Shown: one piece after another, positions 39,965 through 48,995 of the stretch | How positions within the stretch are numbered: position 1 is the first letter of the stretch | How the letters are laid out: the number at the start of each line of letters is the position of its first letter | NCBI GenBank assembly: GCA_017940955.1 | Contig: JAGAXP010000294.1 | Coordinates: forward strand, 1-51,044 | Length of the DNA stretch: 51,044 nt | Source: Oribacterium sp. | GTDB taxonomy: Bacteria; Bacillota_A; Clostridia; Lachnospirales; Lachnospiraceae | Direction: 5' to 3' | Position numbers and translations under genes: made by a program | The notes under the pieces: model-generated | Told to the model about the DNA's origin: nothing | Seen by the model: the letters and a program-made list of their open reading frames with translations, nothing else | Databases searched by the model: none

Positions 39965-41883
39965 TGGGTTTACTTTGTTTTACCGGAGCTGTAGCACTTA
40001 TAACAATAGCTCATCTTATCAGGATTATAAGATGGGAGATGTTTATAGAGGTTTATGAAAAACCTCAGAGAAAAATCCTTATTAATGCGACAGCAATAGG
40101 ATATTTAATGAATTATATTTTGCCATTTAAACTTGGCGATTTGATAAAAGCATATTTATCCGGCCGGAAAATGAAAAATGGTAAAGCATTAGGGTTATCT
40201 ACAGTTATTGTCGATCGATATCTTGATATCGTCGCAGTAGGAGTTGTTTTCATTTTTTTGGCACTTTGTAACAAGGATAATTACAATATATGGAATATGG
40301 CTATTCTGTATATTTTATTGGCAGCGGTTTTACTTTTTGTCGCTTCACTAATTTTTTATTTTAGAGGGACGGTAAAGAAATTTCTGAAAGGGTTTGCAAG
40401 AATCTTTAATAGAAAAATTGAAGCTAAGATATTGAGATTTTCCTGGGCACTCATTTGGAATTTCAAAGATATTTTTCAAAAATTAAACAAGTTGAAATTG
40501 GTTTTAGCCACCGTTTTTATGTGGGGATGCTATATAGGCTCTTATATGTTATTTGCAGCATTTCTTACTTTGTTAGGCAATAAGACTTCATGGACAGACG
40601 TTTTCACTATGCTGTTTGCCCAGAATGGTTTAAAGGAAAGTGCGGCAGCTGTAACATTATTAAATGCAGATATGACACAACATACAGTGTATCTAGCTGC
40701 ATATATGTTGATTCCTTTGTTGATTCTCATATTTATTGCATTATCTGCCGGTAAAGTTCAGATCATGGATTCTCCTGATGAGGAGTATCTGAATCTTTTA
40801 CCACATTTAGACGAGAGAGAAAGACTGAATTTCCTTGAAAACTATTTTTCAAATGAAAATAGAGATTATGTTCAAAATTATTTAAAGATAAACCAGGGGA
40901 TATCTATCATAAGAGATTATTCTGCCGGTTCGAATGCTACAACGATGCTTTGCATGGATGAAAAGCAGACATTTTTCAGAAAGTATGCATTTGGAGAAGA
41001 TGGGGAAAAACTATATCAGCAGATAAAATGGATAGAGGATAATTCAGATAAACTTGTACTTCCTGAAATTATAAGACAAGAAAAGACAGATACATATTGT
41101 TATTATGATATGCCTTATAATCCTAACGCAGTAGGGCTCTTTGAATATGCACATTCAATGCCGGTGGAAAATGCATGGATAATGATAAAAAAGGCATTAG
41201 ACAGTCTTGAAGAGTCAATTTACAAAACCGAATTGAGAAATGCAGATGCAGAGACAATTAGTAGATATGTAACATCAAAAGTTGACAAGAATTTAAAAAG
41301 AATAAAAGCAGGAAAACATATCGGAAGGTTGCTCCAGTATGAAAAGATTGAAATCAATGGTGTAGAGTATAACAATTTGGGATTTTATGAGAAATATCTG
41401 ACTCAGGAGTATTTAGGAAAGATATTTGCAAATGATCAATATGCAGTCATTCACGGGGATTTAACTATTGAGAATATAATATGTACTCGTGATGCAAATG
41501 GTAAAGATGATTTCTATATCATAGATCCTAATACTGGTAATGTGCACGATTCTCCTAATCTGGATTATGGTAAATTGCTTCAATCAATTCATGGTGGCTA
41601 TGAATTTTTAATGGCGACTAAAGATGTGAAGGTTAATGAAAACAAAATAAACTTTTTATATACAAGATCTTCGGCTTATAAAGAATTACATAATAAACTT
41701 AGAAACTATATGCAAAGTGAATTAGGCGAAGAAAGAACCAGGAGTATATATTTTCATGAAATCATTCACTGGCTGCGACTTATGCCATATAAGATCGATA
41801 AGGACGATAAGCGGTCATTGATATTCTATGCCGGAATGCTTATGGTAATGAATGATGTGATTAAAATGTATGGTGAGCTGTAA
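39961..41883 (+). CDS. Fusion of flippase-like membrane domain and APH-fold kinase
   Basis: This is a 640-residue fusion. Residues 1 to about 265 are membrane helices of the lysylphosphatidylglycerol-synthase/UPF0104 type (LIRIIRWEMFIEVY, NYILPFKLGDLIKAYLSGRK, STVIVDRYLDI). The rest is an aminoglycoside-phosphotransferase/choline-kinase fold with catalytic loop HGDLTIEN (H498, D500) and metal motif IIDPNTG (D522). Kinases of this fold phosphorylate small sugars or choline; the membrane half belongs to a family linked to lipid translocation. The pair next to a nucleotidyltransferase, an SDR and a HAD protein suggests a coupled activation or transport route (inference). I know no named function for this fusion. 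Confidence 0.8.
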   Translation: MMGLLCFTGAVALITIAHLIRIIRWEMFIEVYEKPQRKILINATAIGYLMNYILPFKLGDLIKAYLSGRKMKNGKALGLSTVIVDRYLDIVAVGVVFIFLALCNKDNYNIWNMAILYILLAAVLLFVASLIFYFRGTVKKFLKGFARIFNRKIEAKILRFSWALIWNFKDIFQKLNKLKLVLATVFMWGCYIGSYMLFAAFLTLLGNKTSWTDVFTMLFAQNGLKESAAAVTLLNADMTQHTVYLAAYMLIPLLILIFIALSAGKVQIMDSPDEEYLNLLPHLDERERLNFLENYFSNENRDYVQNYLKINQGISIIRDYSAGSNATTMLCMDEKQTFFRKYAFGEDGEKLYQQIKWIEDNSDKLVLPEIIRQEKTDTYCYYDMPYNPNAVGLFEYAHSMPVENAWIMIKKALDSLEESIYKTELRNADAETISRYVTSKVDKNLKRIKAGKHIGRLLQYEKIEINGVEYNNLGFYEKYLTQEYLGKIFANDQYAVIHGDLTIENIICTRDANGKDDFYIIDPNTGNVHDSPNLDYGKLLQSIHGGYEFLMATKDVKVNENKINFLYTRSSAYKELHNKLRNYMQSELGEERTRSIYFHEIIHWLRLMPYKIDKDDKRSLIFYAGMLMVMNDVIKMYGEL

Positions 41884-42333
41884 ATGAAAGAAGATATATT
41901 TGACAAGATAATGCATTTGCCGGGTTTATGCATTTTTGAGCCATTTTATAAAAAGCATAAAGAAGTATTGATGTATTTACTGTTTGGGGGCTTGGCATTT
42001 TTCTTAAACATAGGATTATTTGCTGCAATCAATACAACAGGAATCAATGAACTGATAAATAACATTATTTGTTGGGTAATATGTGTTTTGTTCCAGTTTT
42101 TCACAAACAGAACATGGGTTTTCGATGGACATGTGGAAAGCAATTTCGAATTCATAAAACAAATGGCCAGCTTCGTTGGTGGCAGGGTTGCAACCCTAAT
42201 AATTGAGGAGATAATACTGGCAGTATTTATTACATGGCTTGGAACGAATGCAGTTGCAGTAAAATTAGCGGCTCAAGTAATAGTAATCGTTTTAAATTAT
42301 GTTATAAGCAAGCTTATAGTATTTAATAAGTAG
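41884..42333 (+). CDS. GtrA-family membrane protein
   Basis: This 149-residue protein has four membrane helices and the GtrA signatures FQFFTNRTWVF and NYVISKLIVF. GtrA-family proteins are thought to help flip polyprenyl-phosphate sugars across the membrane, usually beside a GtrB-type transferase. Here two such transferases exist (5831 and 37395). It starts directly after the previous stop, so it is coupled to the fusion gene. Confidence 0.9.
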   Translation: MKEDIFDKIMHLPGLCIFEPFYKKHKEVLMYLLFGGLAFFLNIGLFAAINTTGINELINNIICWVICVLFQFFTNRTWVFDGHVESNFEFIKQMASFVGGRVATLIIEEIILAVFITWLGTNAVAVKLAAQVIVIVLNYVISKLIVFNK

Positions 42334-42342
42334 AGTGAAAAT

Positions 42343-42927
42343 ATGTATGATCTGGAGAAAATAAGGAAGTATAAATTGCTTGTATTTGATATGGATGGAA
42401 CGTTATTTGATACGTCAGAATCCAACTACTGGTCATATCATGACGCAGCCCAGGAATTTGGCTATGGAATTGAACATGACAAATTTTTACAAGTATTTGT
42501 AGGAAGGAACTACAAAGAGTTCCTTCCGGTGTTTGGTATTACCGGAGAGAAAGAATTAAAATATATTCATGACTTCAAGAAAGAGCATTATAAAGATTAT
42601 ATTTCCAAAATAAAGAAGAACGATGTATTGTTCTCTATAATGGATAAACTAAAGACCGGAAGGAAGATTGCTCTTGCGACAACAGCCTCAAGAACAAATA
42701 CGATGGATGTTCTGGAATATTTTGATGTTTTGAAGTATTTTGATTATGTATTAACACAGGAGGATGTAACTAAATTAAAGCCGGATCCTGAGTGCTACAA
42801 CATTATTATGGAAAAAATGCAGTTCTCTCCAAAAGAAACTGTAATATTTGAGGATTCTATAGTTGGAATAGAAGCAGCCATAGCAAGTGGAGCTGATTAT
42901 ATAGCAGTTAATGATTTTCAAATATAG
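42343..42927 (+). CDS. HAD-family phosphatase / phosphomutase-like
   Basis: This 194-residue HAD protein has all four motifs: FDMDGTLFD (catalytic D16, D18), ATTAS, the lysine of KLKPDPE, and FEDSIVGIEAA. A cap domain lies between motifs I and II, as in beta-phosphoglucomutase and phosphoglycolate phosphatase. In this operon it may remove or move a phosphate during nucleotide-sugar synthesis, for example between kinase and nucleotidyltransferase steps (inference). Confidence 0.88.
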   Translation: MYDLEKIRKYKLLVFDMDGTLFDTSESNYWSYHDAAQEFGYGIEHDKFLQVFVGRNYKEFLPVFGITGEKELKYIHDFKKEHYKDYISKIKKNDVLFSIMDKLKTGRKIALATTASRTNTMDVLEYFDVLKYFDYVLTQEDVTKLKPDPECYNIIMEKMQFSPKETVIFEDSIVGIEAAIASGADYIAVNDFQI

Positions 42928-42967
42928 TACCTATATATTTCGGTGGTGAGCAAGAAATAAGTATAAT

Positions 42968-43008
42968 GTCGGGCTTTTTTACGAAGACAGAAGTCGTAAA
43001 AGCCCGAC
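42968..43008 (+). terminator. Hairpin between the sugar operon and the ABC exporter
   Basis: GTCGGGCTTTT pairs with AAAAGCCCGAC, with inner ACGA/TCGT. No long T run follows on the + strand, so it may end transcription weakly or act as an attenuator. Confidence 0.6.
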
Positions 43009-43013
43009 TCTTG

Positions 43014-43022
43014 TGTTATAAT
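43014..43022 (+). promoter_or_regulatory. Extended -10 promoter of the ABC exporter
   Basis: TGTTATAAT is a consensus extended -10; no good -35 is visible. A twin word TATAATGTC occurs just before the hairpin at 42963. Confidence 0.6.
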
Positions 43023-43068
43023 GTCATAGTTTTAGAGAATTATATAGTTTTTTGGAGATATTTAGCAT

Positions 43069-43857
43069 ATGGAAAAATTTAAGGCCAGAATTATGAACTT
43101 TTGGAGCTATCGTAATCTGTATGAAGAGCTCGTAATGAAGGACATAAAGCTAAAGTACAGAAGAAGCTTCCTTGGATATGTATGGAGCATATTGAACCCA
43201 CTTATGATCATGGTTATCATGGTCTTGGTCTTCTCGCATATGTTCAGATTTGATATAGAAAACTATCCGGTTTACCTTATCATAGGACAGACTCTTTTCA
43301 ACTTCATGAATGAGTCCACCAACAAGTCGATGTGGTCGATTCTTGGTAATGCTCCGCTTATGAAGAAAATATATGTTCCTAAGTACATTTTTACACTGTC
43401 AACAGTTACCAGTTCCTGTGTAAACCTATTGTTCTCTTTGGGAGCTATACTCATAGTATTTATTGTGTGTGGCGTAAACTGGAACCTGTGGATGCTGTTT
43501 ATTCCGGTTATACTTGTAGAGGTGTTTATTTTTTGCGTGGGGTTGGGACTCTTTTTGTCGGCAGCAACAGTGTTTTTCAGAGACATTCAGTATATATATG
43601 CCGCAATTCTCACAGCCTGGATGTATGCAACACCTATTTTTTACCCTATAGAACAGCTTCCGGTGAAACTTCAATGGGTGATTAAACACTTTAATCCGAT
43701 GTACTCATACATTCAGCAGTTCCGAACCGTGGTGTTCCAGGGAATCTGTCCGGATCCGAGGCTTATTTTCTATGGAGTTGTGATAGCGATAATAATGTCG
43801 GCATTCGGACTTTGGGTGTTTAGTAAGACACAGGATAAGTTTATTCTTTACATTTAA
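43069..43857 (+). CDS. ABC-2 polysaccharide exporter permease (Wzm/TagG type)
   Basis: This is a 262-residue permease with six membrane helices. The N-terminal amphipathic segment ELVMKDIKLKYRRSFLGYVW and the loop AATVFFRDIQYIYAAILTAW are diagnostic of the polysaccharide/teichoic-acid export family. YATPIFYPIEQLP marks the penultimate loop. It moves a lipid-linked glycan outward together with the ATPase encoded 20 bp downstream. GGAGA precedes the ATG. Confidence 0.93.
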   Translation: MEKFKARIMNFWSYRNLYEELVMKDIKLKYRRSFLGYVWSILNPLMIMVIMVLVFSHMFRFDIENYPVYLIIGQTLFNFMNESTNKSMWSILGNAPLMKKIYVPKYIFTLSTVTSSCVNLLFSLGAILIVFIVCGVNWNLWMLFIPVILVEVFIFCVGLGLFLSAATVFFRDIQYIYAAILTAWMYATPIFYPIEQLPVKLQWVIKHFNPMYSYIQQFRTVVFQGICPDPRLIFYGVVIAIIMSAFGLWVFSKTQDKFILYI

Positions 43858-43877
43858 TTGGAGAACGTGATCAGAAT

Positions 43878-44633
43878 ATGGCAAAAACACAAGTAAATGA
43901 TGACATCGCAGTTAAGGTTGACCACGCAACGGTTCGCTTTAACATGGCGACAGAACGAATAGATAATCTAAAAGAATATTTCGTGAGGCTTATTCAGGGA
44001 AGACTGATGTTTCAGGAATTTCTGGCTCTAAAAGATGTGAGCTTTGAAGTTAAGAAGGGTGAATCCTGGGGTATCATCGGAACCAATGGCTCCGGTAAGT
44101 CCACACTTCTTAAGCTGATCTCCGGAATATTGAAGCCTTATAAGGGAGAAGTTCTGATAAATGGATCTATAGCTCCTCTTATCGAGCTTGGCGCCGGTTT
44201 TGACGGAGAGCTTACTGCAAGGGAAAACATATTTCTTAACGGTGCCGTGCTTGGTTATAAAAGAGATTTCATGAAAGAGCACTTTGACGAGATAGTAGAT
44301 TTCGCAGAGATTCGAGACTTCCTCGATATGCCCATAAAGAATTACTCTTCAGGTATGTCCGCGAGACTCGGATTTGCCATTGCAACTGTGGTACAGCCGG
44401 ACATCCTCATTTGCGACGAGGTTCTGTCGGTAGGAGATTATGCCTTTCAGCAGAAGTGCGAAAAGCGAATGACGGATATGCGGGATAGTGGGACCACACT
44501 TCTTTATGTTTCGCATAACATTGATTCGGTTAGGTATGTGTGCGACCACGCACTGTGGCTTAACAAGGGTGATGTGAAGGATGCTGGACCGGTTGAAAGG
44601 GTAGCAGATGAGTATATGAAGTTTGAACGATAA
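43878..44633 (+). CDS. ABC polysaccharide exporter ATPase (Wzt/TagH type)
   Basis: This is a 251-residue ATPase. Walker A is GTNGSGKST (68-76), the signature YSSGMSARLGF (from 156), Walker B ILICDE (176-181), and the H-loop is in LLYVSHN. The segment APLIELGAGFDGELTARENI is specific to O-antigen and teichoic-acid exporters. It has no C-terminal carbohydrate-binding domain, so export should not depend on a terminal cap of the kind read by long Wzt proteins. It pairs with the permease just upstream. Confidence 0.93.
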   Translation: MAKTQVNDDIAVKVDHATVRFNMATERIDNLKEYFVRLIQGRLMFQEFLALKDVSFEVKKGESWGIIGTNGSGKSTLLKLISGILKPYKGEVLINGSIAPLIELGAGFDGELTARENIFLNGAVLGYKRDFMKEHFDEIVDFAEIRDFLDMPIKNYSSGMSARLGFAIATVVQPDILICDEVLSVGDYAFQQKCEKRMTDMRDSGTTLLYVSHNIDSVRYVCDHALWLNKGDVKDAGPVERVADEYMKFER

Positions 44634-44731
44634 TTAATAAGATTCATGAGAATGGGGAAGTATCTTCCGCGTCGACATAAATATAGCATAGAAAAGCATT
44701 CTTAATGATTTGACGGATTCAAAGCAAAAAG

Positions 44732-44756
44732 GGGATAGCATTGCTATCCGTTTTTT
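44732..44756 (+). terminator. Terminator of the exporter operon
   Basis: GGGATAGC-ATT-GCTATCC followed after one base by TTTTTT. The 170 bp before the next gene hold nothing else I can name. Confidence 0.9.
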
Positions 44757-44808
44757 GATGTTTTTCTTATTTTCGCGTGATTATAAATATTGGAGTGTAT
44801 GAAGGCAA

Positions 44809-47800
44809 ATGGATGTCAAAATGATTAAAAATACATTTTCATGGTTTCTAGGGTATGTATTGATCGTATCAACGATTATGGAATGTAACTCTATGTTACT
44901 TGTTGGACTCAGTACGGAAAGCACAGTTAATATGCAATCTGTGTTTACTGTGGTCATCATAGCAACATCATCTTTGCTTTTGGCTTTTAAGTTGACAGAC
45001 ATAAGCATGTTTAAGGTGTATATAAAGAGATTCTTTCCAATTATTGTTGTTATGGAAATTTATGCAATTATATACTATTTTCTCGGGGTACGACCATCGC
45101 ATAATACAGACATTAAAAGGGATTTCATAGAAAAGTTCCTTTTGATGCTCCCTATATATTCTTCGCTGCTGTTTATAGAGCGAAAAGAAGAAAAATCAAA
45201 CAAAGACAGACTGATTTATAAATATTCTAATGTTGTATGCATCATAGCTTTTATTAATTTGATTGTATATTACATTTCAACGTTTCATACTAATGAACTG
45301 GATTCAGAATTGGTTTACCTACGATGGTATAATGGAGGAAACTTATCCAGTCTTGTTAACTGTTTGAATGTATGCTATTTATATCCAGGATTGCAAGCAC
45401 AATCATTCAATATCAATTTTTTAAGAGATTTTGGACCATTTGTTGAGCCGCTCATGTTCCTGATACCTCTTGGGACATCTCTTTTTGTGGAATTATTTCT
45501 TCGAGGAAAAGACGATAAATGGTGCCTGTGGAGATGTTTGCTGTTGAATGTTACCATTTTTACGGTTCAATCAACATATGGACTCATGCTGTTGGTCATC
45601 GCTTGGGGATTAAAGTTGATATCCTTATGTAGTGCAAAGGAAAAACGCATCGCATTAGTTCCTGCGACAGGAGCAGTGGCTTTGGGGTGTGGCTATTTTT
45701 TGTTTTATAAAATGCGGCAGCATAATGGTGACGACTTATTAAAATATTTAATGGCAAACAAACATTTTACAGATTATGTCTATGCTATAAAGGCATTTAT
45801 GAGTAAACCGCTTCTTGCAGGAGGATATCTGAATGATGATTTGACGAGAACATTTTTTTCAGAAGAGGCAATGAAGGATATTGGTTTCAGTAATTCCATC
45901 GCAGTGGTTCTTGGACAGGGAGGAATTGTTCTTGGATTAATATGCATGTTGCCGTTCTTAATAGGTTTGCTTCAATTCTTTAGTAAAACAAATCATAAAT
46001 ATGCTTTGTTTATGTTGGGACCGCTGTATTTGTATACGGTTACTGTATTCCATTATAGATATTTTTTGATTTTCATATTTGCTTTGGGATATTCACTGCT
46101 GGAAATTGAAAAGAGTAAAGAAGTCCCACTTAGATTAAGGGTGATTAATGTAGAAAAGCTTTTTGATTATGATGATAAAAAGCAAGGCTTCTTAAAGAAT
46201 ATTAAAAGCATAGTAGGAAGTGCTCCGTGGAAGGAGCCGATTATATTAATAGTTACTTCGCTTTTGGTTATTAATTATGGCTCGGGTATTTGGAATTTAT
46301 TGTTCAAAGGGTTGTATTATTTTCAGCTTACATCAGGACAATCAGGGATACGTGTGCTATATGGAATTATCTCTATAATTGCTACTTTGACATGGTTTAG
46401 GCTGATTATTAATGAAGCATTGACAAAGAAACAAAAATATATAGGGATTGTGTATGCTGTCATGATGCTAATTGGCTATGCATTAGTATACAATACGATT
46501 TACGCATATGTTGATACAGCTATCCGGATTTGTTTTGATGATAGAGAGTTGGTGAGGGAATCACTGGTGCTCCTATGTTATATGATATTTATAGTAGCGG
46601 CACATGCTCTATTCAAAACGGCATGTATTATATTTAAAGGCGATAATATCAAAACGGTTGTTTTGCCTATAGGTGCCTTGTGCTTACTTGTAATGAGCGT
46701 GTTTATCGGCACGGTATCATTCTATAAATATCTGAAAACAAAGGTTACAGATGTTGAAGTACCTATTGAGACGCTAAAAAAAATAATTGAAGTTAAAAAT
46801 GGTGACTTTTACTCAGATGATGCTCCTGTTTTATATGATTTGATGCTTAATGATGTTACATATGGTGCATTAAGAGGAGAGGGTTATAGAGTTATGGAGG
46901 ATGCAACTATTCTTGAACCTAAGGATAAGGAACTACCTGCTCTTTTTGATGCTGGTTTTCAAGTTGCTGAAATCTCTGATGATAAAATAATATATTCAAA
47001 TGATGAAAGCGTTATAACAGACCTTTCAAAAGATGGTTATAAATTTTATAGATATTATGCCTTTGGACATGAATATAATCTTAACAATGCGGCACAATTA
47101 AACGGTCTCGACATCATAGAAGATGAAGGAGAAAAGGTATTGATGGTCGAGGGAGATGAAAAGTCTCTTATATATGGTCCTTATGAAATATTGAATCCAG
47201 GTACTTATACTGTGAGCTTTTCTCTGAAGATAAATCCTAAGGAGTTCAGTGCAGTGTCTGATGATGATGTAATAGTAAGTGTTCGAACTAGTCACATGTA
47301 TGGACAGAGGATAGATCAGCTTTTGGAGGTGACTCTAGGAGAATTTGATGAAGATGGATGTGCGATAATTGATAGCAGTTTTAGTGTTGGAACCGTAGGA
47401 GAAGGATATGAATATCTTGTTTTTGGAAAAGATAATTATAGAATAGGAATTAGTAATATTGAAATCCGTAAGACTCCTAAGTATATAACACAATCGAATT
47501 ATAACGTTCATCAAAAACCAATATATGAAGTATACTACGATCTCGATGGTAACCCCTATGAAATATCCAAAGGATACTACGGCGTTGAGTATGCTTATGA
47601 TGACCGCGATTTAGCTGTGATGCAGAGATATCTTGGTAGTGATTTTAAGCCTGTTCTCATTAGCAACGGATACTCAGAGGCTCATAGGGTATACAATGTA
47701 AAAAAACAGGTCACAAAGGAAAGCTACTATGGAATCGACAGTGAACCTATAGAGCTTCCGGATGGTTATCATTCTGTTGAGATGGAGTATGATTTTTCGG

Positions 47801-48825
47801 GAAACCGTATCTCTGAATCATATTATGACCTTGAGGGTAATCCTGTCATGGCGAATGAGGCATACTTTAAATACATCAGAATATTTAATGAAGATAACCG
47901 TTGGATAAGAACAGAATACTACGATACTGAAGGAAATCTGATCCTTCAGAAAGAAGGCTATGCCATCGTTGAGAGAGATTACGATGAAGCCGGAAATGTA
48001 ACAGAACAAAGATTTTATGGTATTCAAAACGAGCCGGTTCTTTATAATGAAAGGTATCATAAATATAGAGACGAGTTTAATGAAAAGAAGCAGTGCATAA
48101 AAGAACTGTACTACGGAACTGACGGAGAACTGATCCTTCAAAGCGGAGGCTATTACGGTTATGAACGGTCATATGATGATGCTGGAAATGTGATAAGGAA
48201 TATGTATCTAGGTGCAGATGAAAAACCTGTCATCACTGATTGGGGTTATGCCTGCTGGCACAGATCCTACAACAGTAAAAAACAGATAATCCGCGAAGAG
48301 TATTATGATACTGATGAAAAGAGGATATTGCTTGGCTCAGGCATTTCTGCGGTAGAATACGAACGTGACAGCAATGGTAATGCTGTCAGTGAGAAGTATT
48401 TCGGAATAGAAGATGAGGCAGTACTCAATACATCCAATATAGCTGAAGTTAAACGTGAGTTTAATGACCGCAACCAGAAAATATCGGAGGAGTATTTTGA
48501 TCTTGATGGAAAGAGAACACTCAGCACCTCCGGTATCAGCAGACGTGAGTATGACTATGACAGCTCAGGCAACTGCAATATGGACTGTTTTTATGGTGTT
48601 GATAATGAAAGAGTTCTGGTCAGCGGCTACTGGAAGGTGATTCGTACCTATAATGAAAACAGGAAAAATATCCATGAAGAGTACTTTGGTACCGATGGCA
48701 ATCCTGTTCTCGTTTCCGAAAAATACGCTATGGTGGACTTTAGTTATGACGAAAACGGAAAGCTGATAAAGAAGACCTTCGAGGATGTGGATGGAAATGT
48801 TGTAGAAGAACAGATTGTTGAATAA
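44809..48825 (+). CDS. Giant polytopic protein with beta-sandwich and thirteen YD-like 32-residue repeats
   Basis: This 1338-residue protein has three parts. Residues 1 to about 640 hold roughly 15 membrane helices, including loops such as NFLRDFGPFVEPLMFLIPLG and YLNDDLTRTFFSEEAMKDIG that suggest a Wzy-like polymerase, though no clear motif proves it. Residues about 650-900 are soluble and end in a beta-sandwich-like stretch (YGPYEILNPGTYTVSFSLKI). From residue 909, thirteen repeats of 31-32 residues follow, with pattern YYGxDGxPVLxxxGYxxxxRxYDxxGNxxxE. Alternate units read YDxxGN or YNxKKQ. The repeats recall RHS/YD repeats but have longer spacing. They are expected outside the cell and may bind glycan. 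The gene is a single-gene unit with its own terminator. Confidence 0.8.
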   Translation: MDVKMIKNTFSWFLGYVLIVSTIMECNSMLLVGLSTESTVNMQSVFTVVIIATSSLLLAFKLTDISMFKVYIKRFFPIIVVMEIYAIIYYFLGVRPSHNTDIKRDFIEKFLLMLPIYSSLLFIERKEEKSNKDRLIYKYSNVVCIIAFINLIVYYISTFHTNELDSELVYLRWYNGGNLSSLVNCLNVCYLYPGLQAQSFNINFLRDFGPFVEPLMFLIPLGTSLFVELFLRGKDDKWCLWRCLLLNVTIFTVQSTYGLMLLVIAWGLKLISLCSAKEKRIALVPATGAVALGCGYFLFYKMRQHNGDDLLKYLMANKHFTDYVYAIKAFMSKPLLAGGYLNDDLTRTFFSEEAMKDIGFSNSIAVVLGQGGIVLGLICMLPFLIGLLQFFSKTNHKYALFMLGPLYLYTVTVFHYRYFLIFIFALGYSLLEIEKSKEVPLRLRVINVEKLFDYDDKKQGFLKNIKSIVGSAPWKEPIILIVTSLLVINYGSGIWNLLFKGLYYFQLTSGQSGIRVLYGIISIIATLTWFRLIINEALTKKQKYIGIVYAVMMLIGYALVYNTIYAYVDTAIRICFDDRELVRESLVLLCYMIFIVAAHALFKTACIIFKGDNIKTVVLPIGALCLLVMSVFIGTVSFYKYLKTKVTDVEVPIETLKKIIEVKNGDFYSDDAPVLYDLMLNDVTYGALRGEGYRVMEDATILEPKDKELPALFDAGFQVAEISDDKIIYSNDESVITDLSKDGYKFYRYYAFGHEYNLNNAAQLNGLDIIEDEGEKVLMVEGDEKSLIYGPYEILNPGTYTVSFSLKINPKEFSAVSDDDVIVSVRTSHMYGQRIDQLLEVTLGEFDEDGCAIIDSSFSVGTVGEGYEYLVFGKDNYRIGISNIEIRKTPKYITQSNYNVHQKPIYEVYYDLDGNPYEISKGYYGVEYAYDDRDLAVMQRYLGSDFKPVLISNGYSEAHRVYNVKKQVTKESYYGIDSEPIELPDGYHSVEMEYDFSGNRISESYYDLEGNPVMANEAYFKYIRIFNEDNRWIRTEYYDTEGNLILQKEGYAIVERDYDEAGNVTEQRFYGIQNEPVLYNERYHKYRDEFNEKKQCIKELYYGTDGELILQSGGYYGYERSYDDAGNVIRNMYLGADEKPVITDWGYACWHRSYNSKKQIIREEYYDTDEKRILLGSGISAVEYERDSNGNAVSEKYFGIEDEAVLNTSNIAEVKREFNDRNQKISEEYFDLDGKRTLSTSGISRREYDYDSSGNCNMDCFYGVDNERVLVSGYWKVIRTYNENRKNIHEEYFGTDGNPVLVSEKYAMVDFSYDENGKLIKKTFEDVDGNVVEEQIVE
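47533..48780 (+). repeat. Thirteen 96-bp coding repeats
   Basis: Units of 32 codons (one of 31) run in tandem through the 3' third of the giant membrane-protein gene. Protein similarity is clear, but the DNA has diverged, so these are older than the 54- and 81-bp repeats elsewhere in the window. Confidence 0.85.
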
Positions 48826-48833
48826 AACCATGA

Positions 48834-48880
48834 AAAGAGTTATCGTATAGGATAGTGAGTCCTAAACGATAGCTCTTTTT
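48834..48880 (+). terminator. Terminator of the giant membrane-protein gene
   Basis: AAGAGTTATCGT pairs with ACGATAGCTCTT (one bulge), with inner AGG/CCT, then TTTTTG. Confidence 0.85.
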
Positions 48881-48881
48881 G

Positions 48882-48910
48882 TTGAGATGGAACAGTGAAG
48901 ATGATATAAT
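48882..48910 (+). promoter_or_regulatory. Promoter of the 4,6-dehydratase gene
   Basis: TTGAGA (48882-48887), a 17-base spacer and TATAAT (48905-48910). A GGGGAGATAAG ribosome site precedes the ATG at 48996. Confidence 0.75.
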
Positions 48911-48995
48911 ATTGAAGTTTTTGTATGGAATTGTATGGAAATAGAATAGAAAAAGAGTTGTATAGTTAAACAGATTTATAGGGGAGATAAGTATT

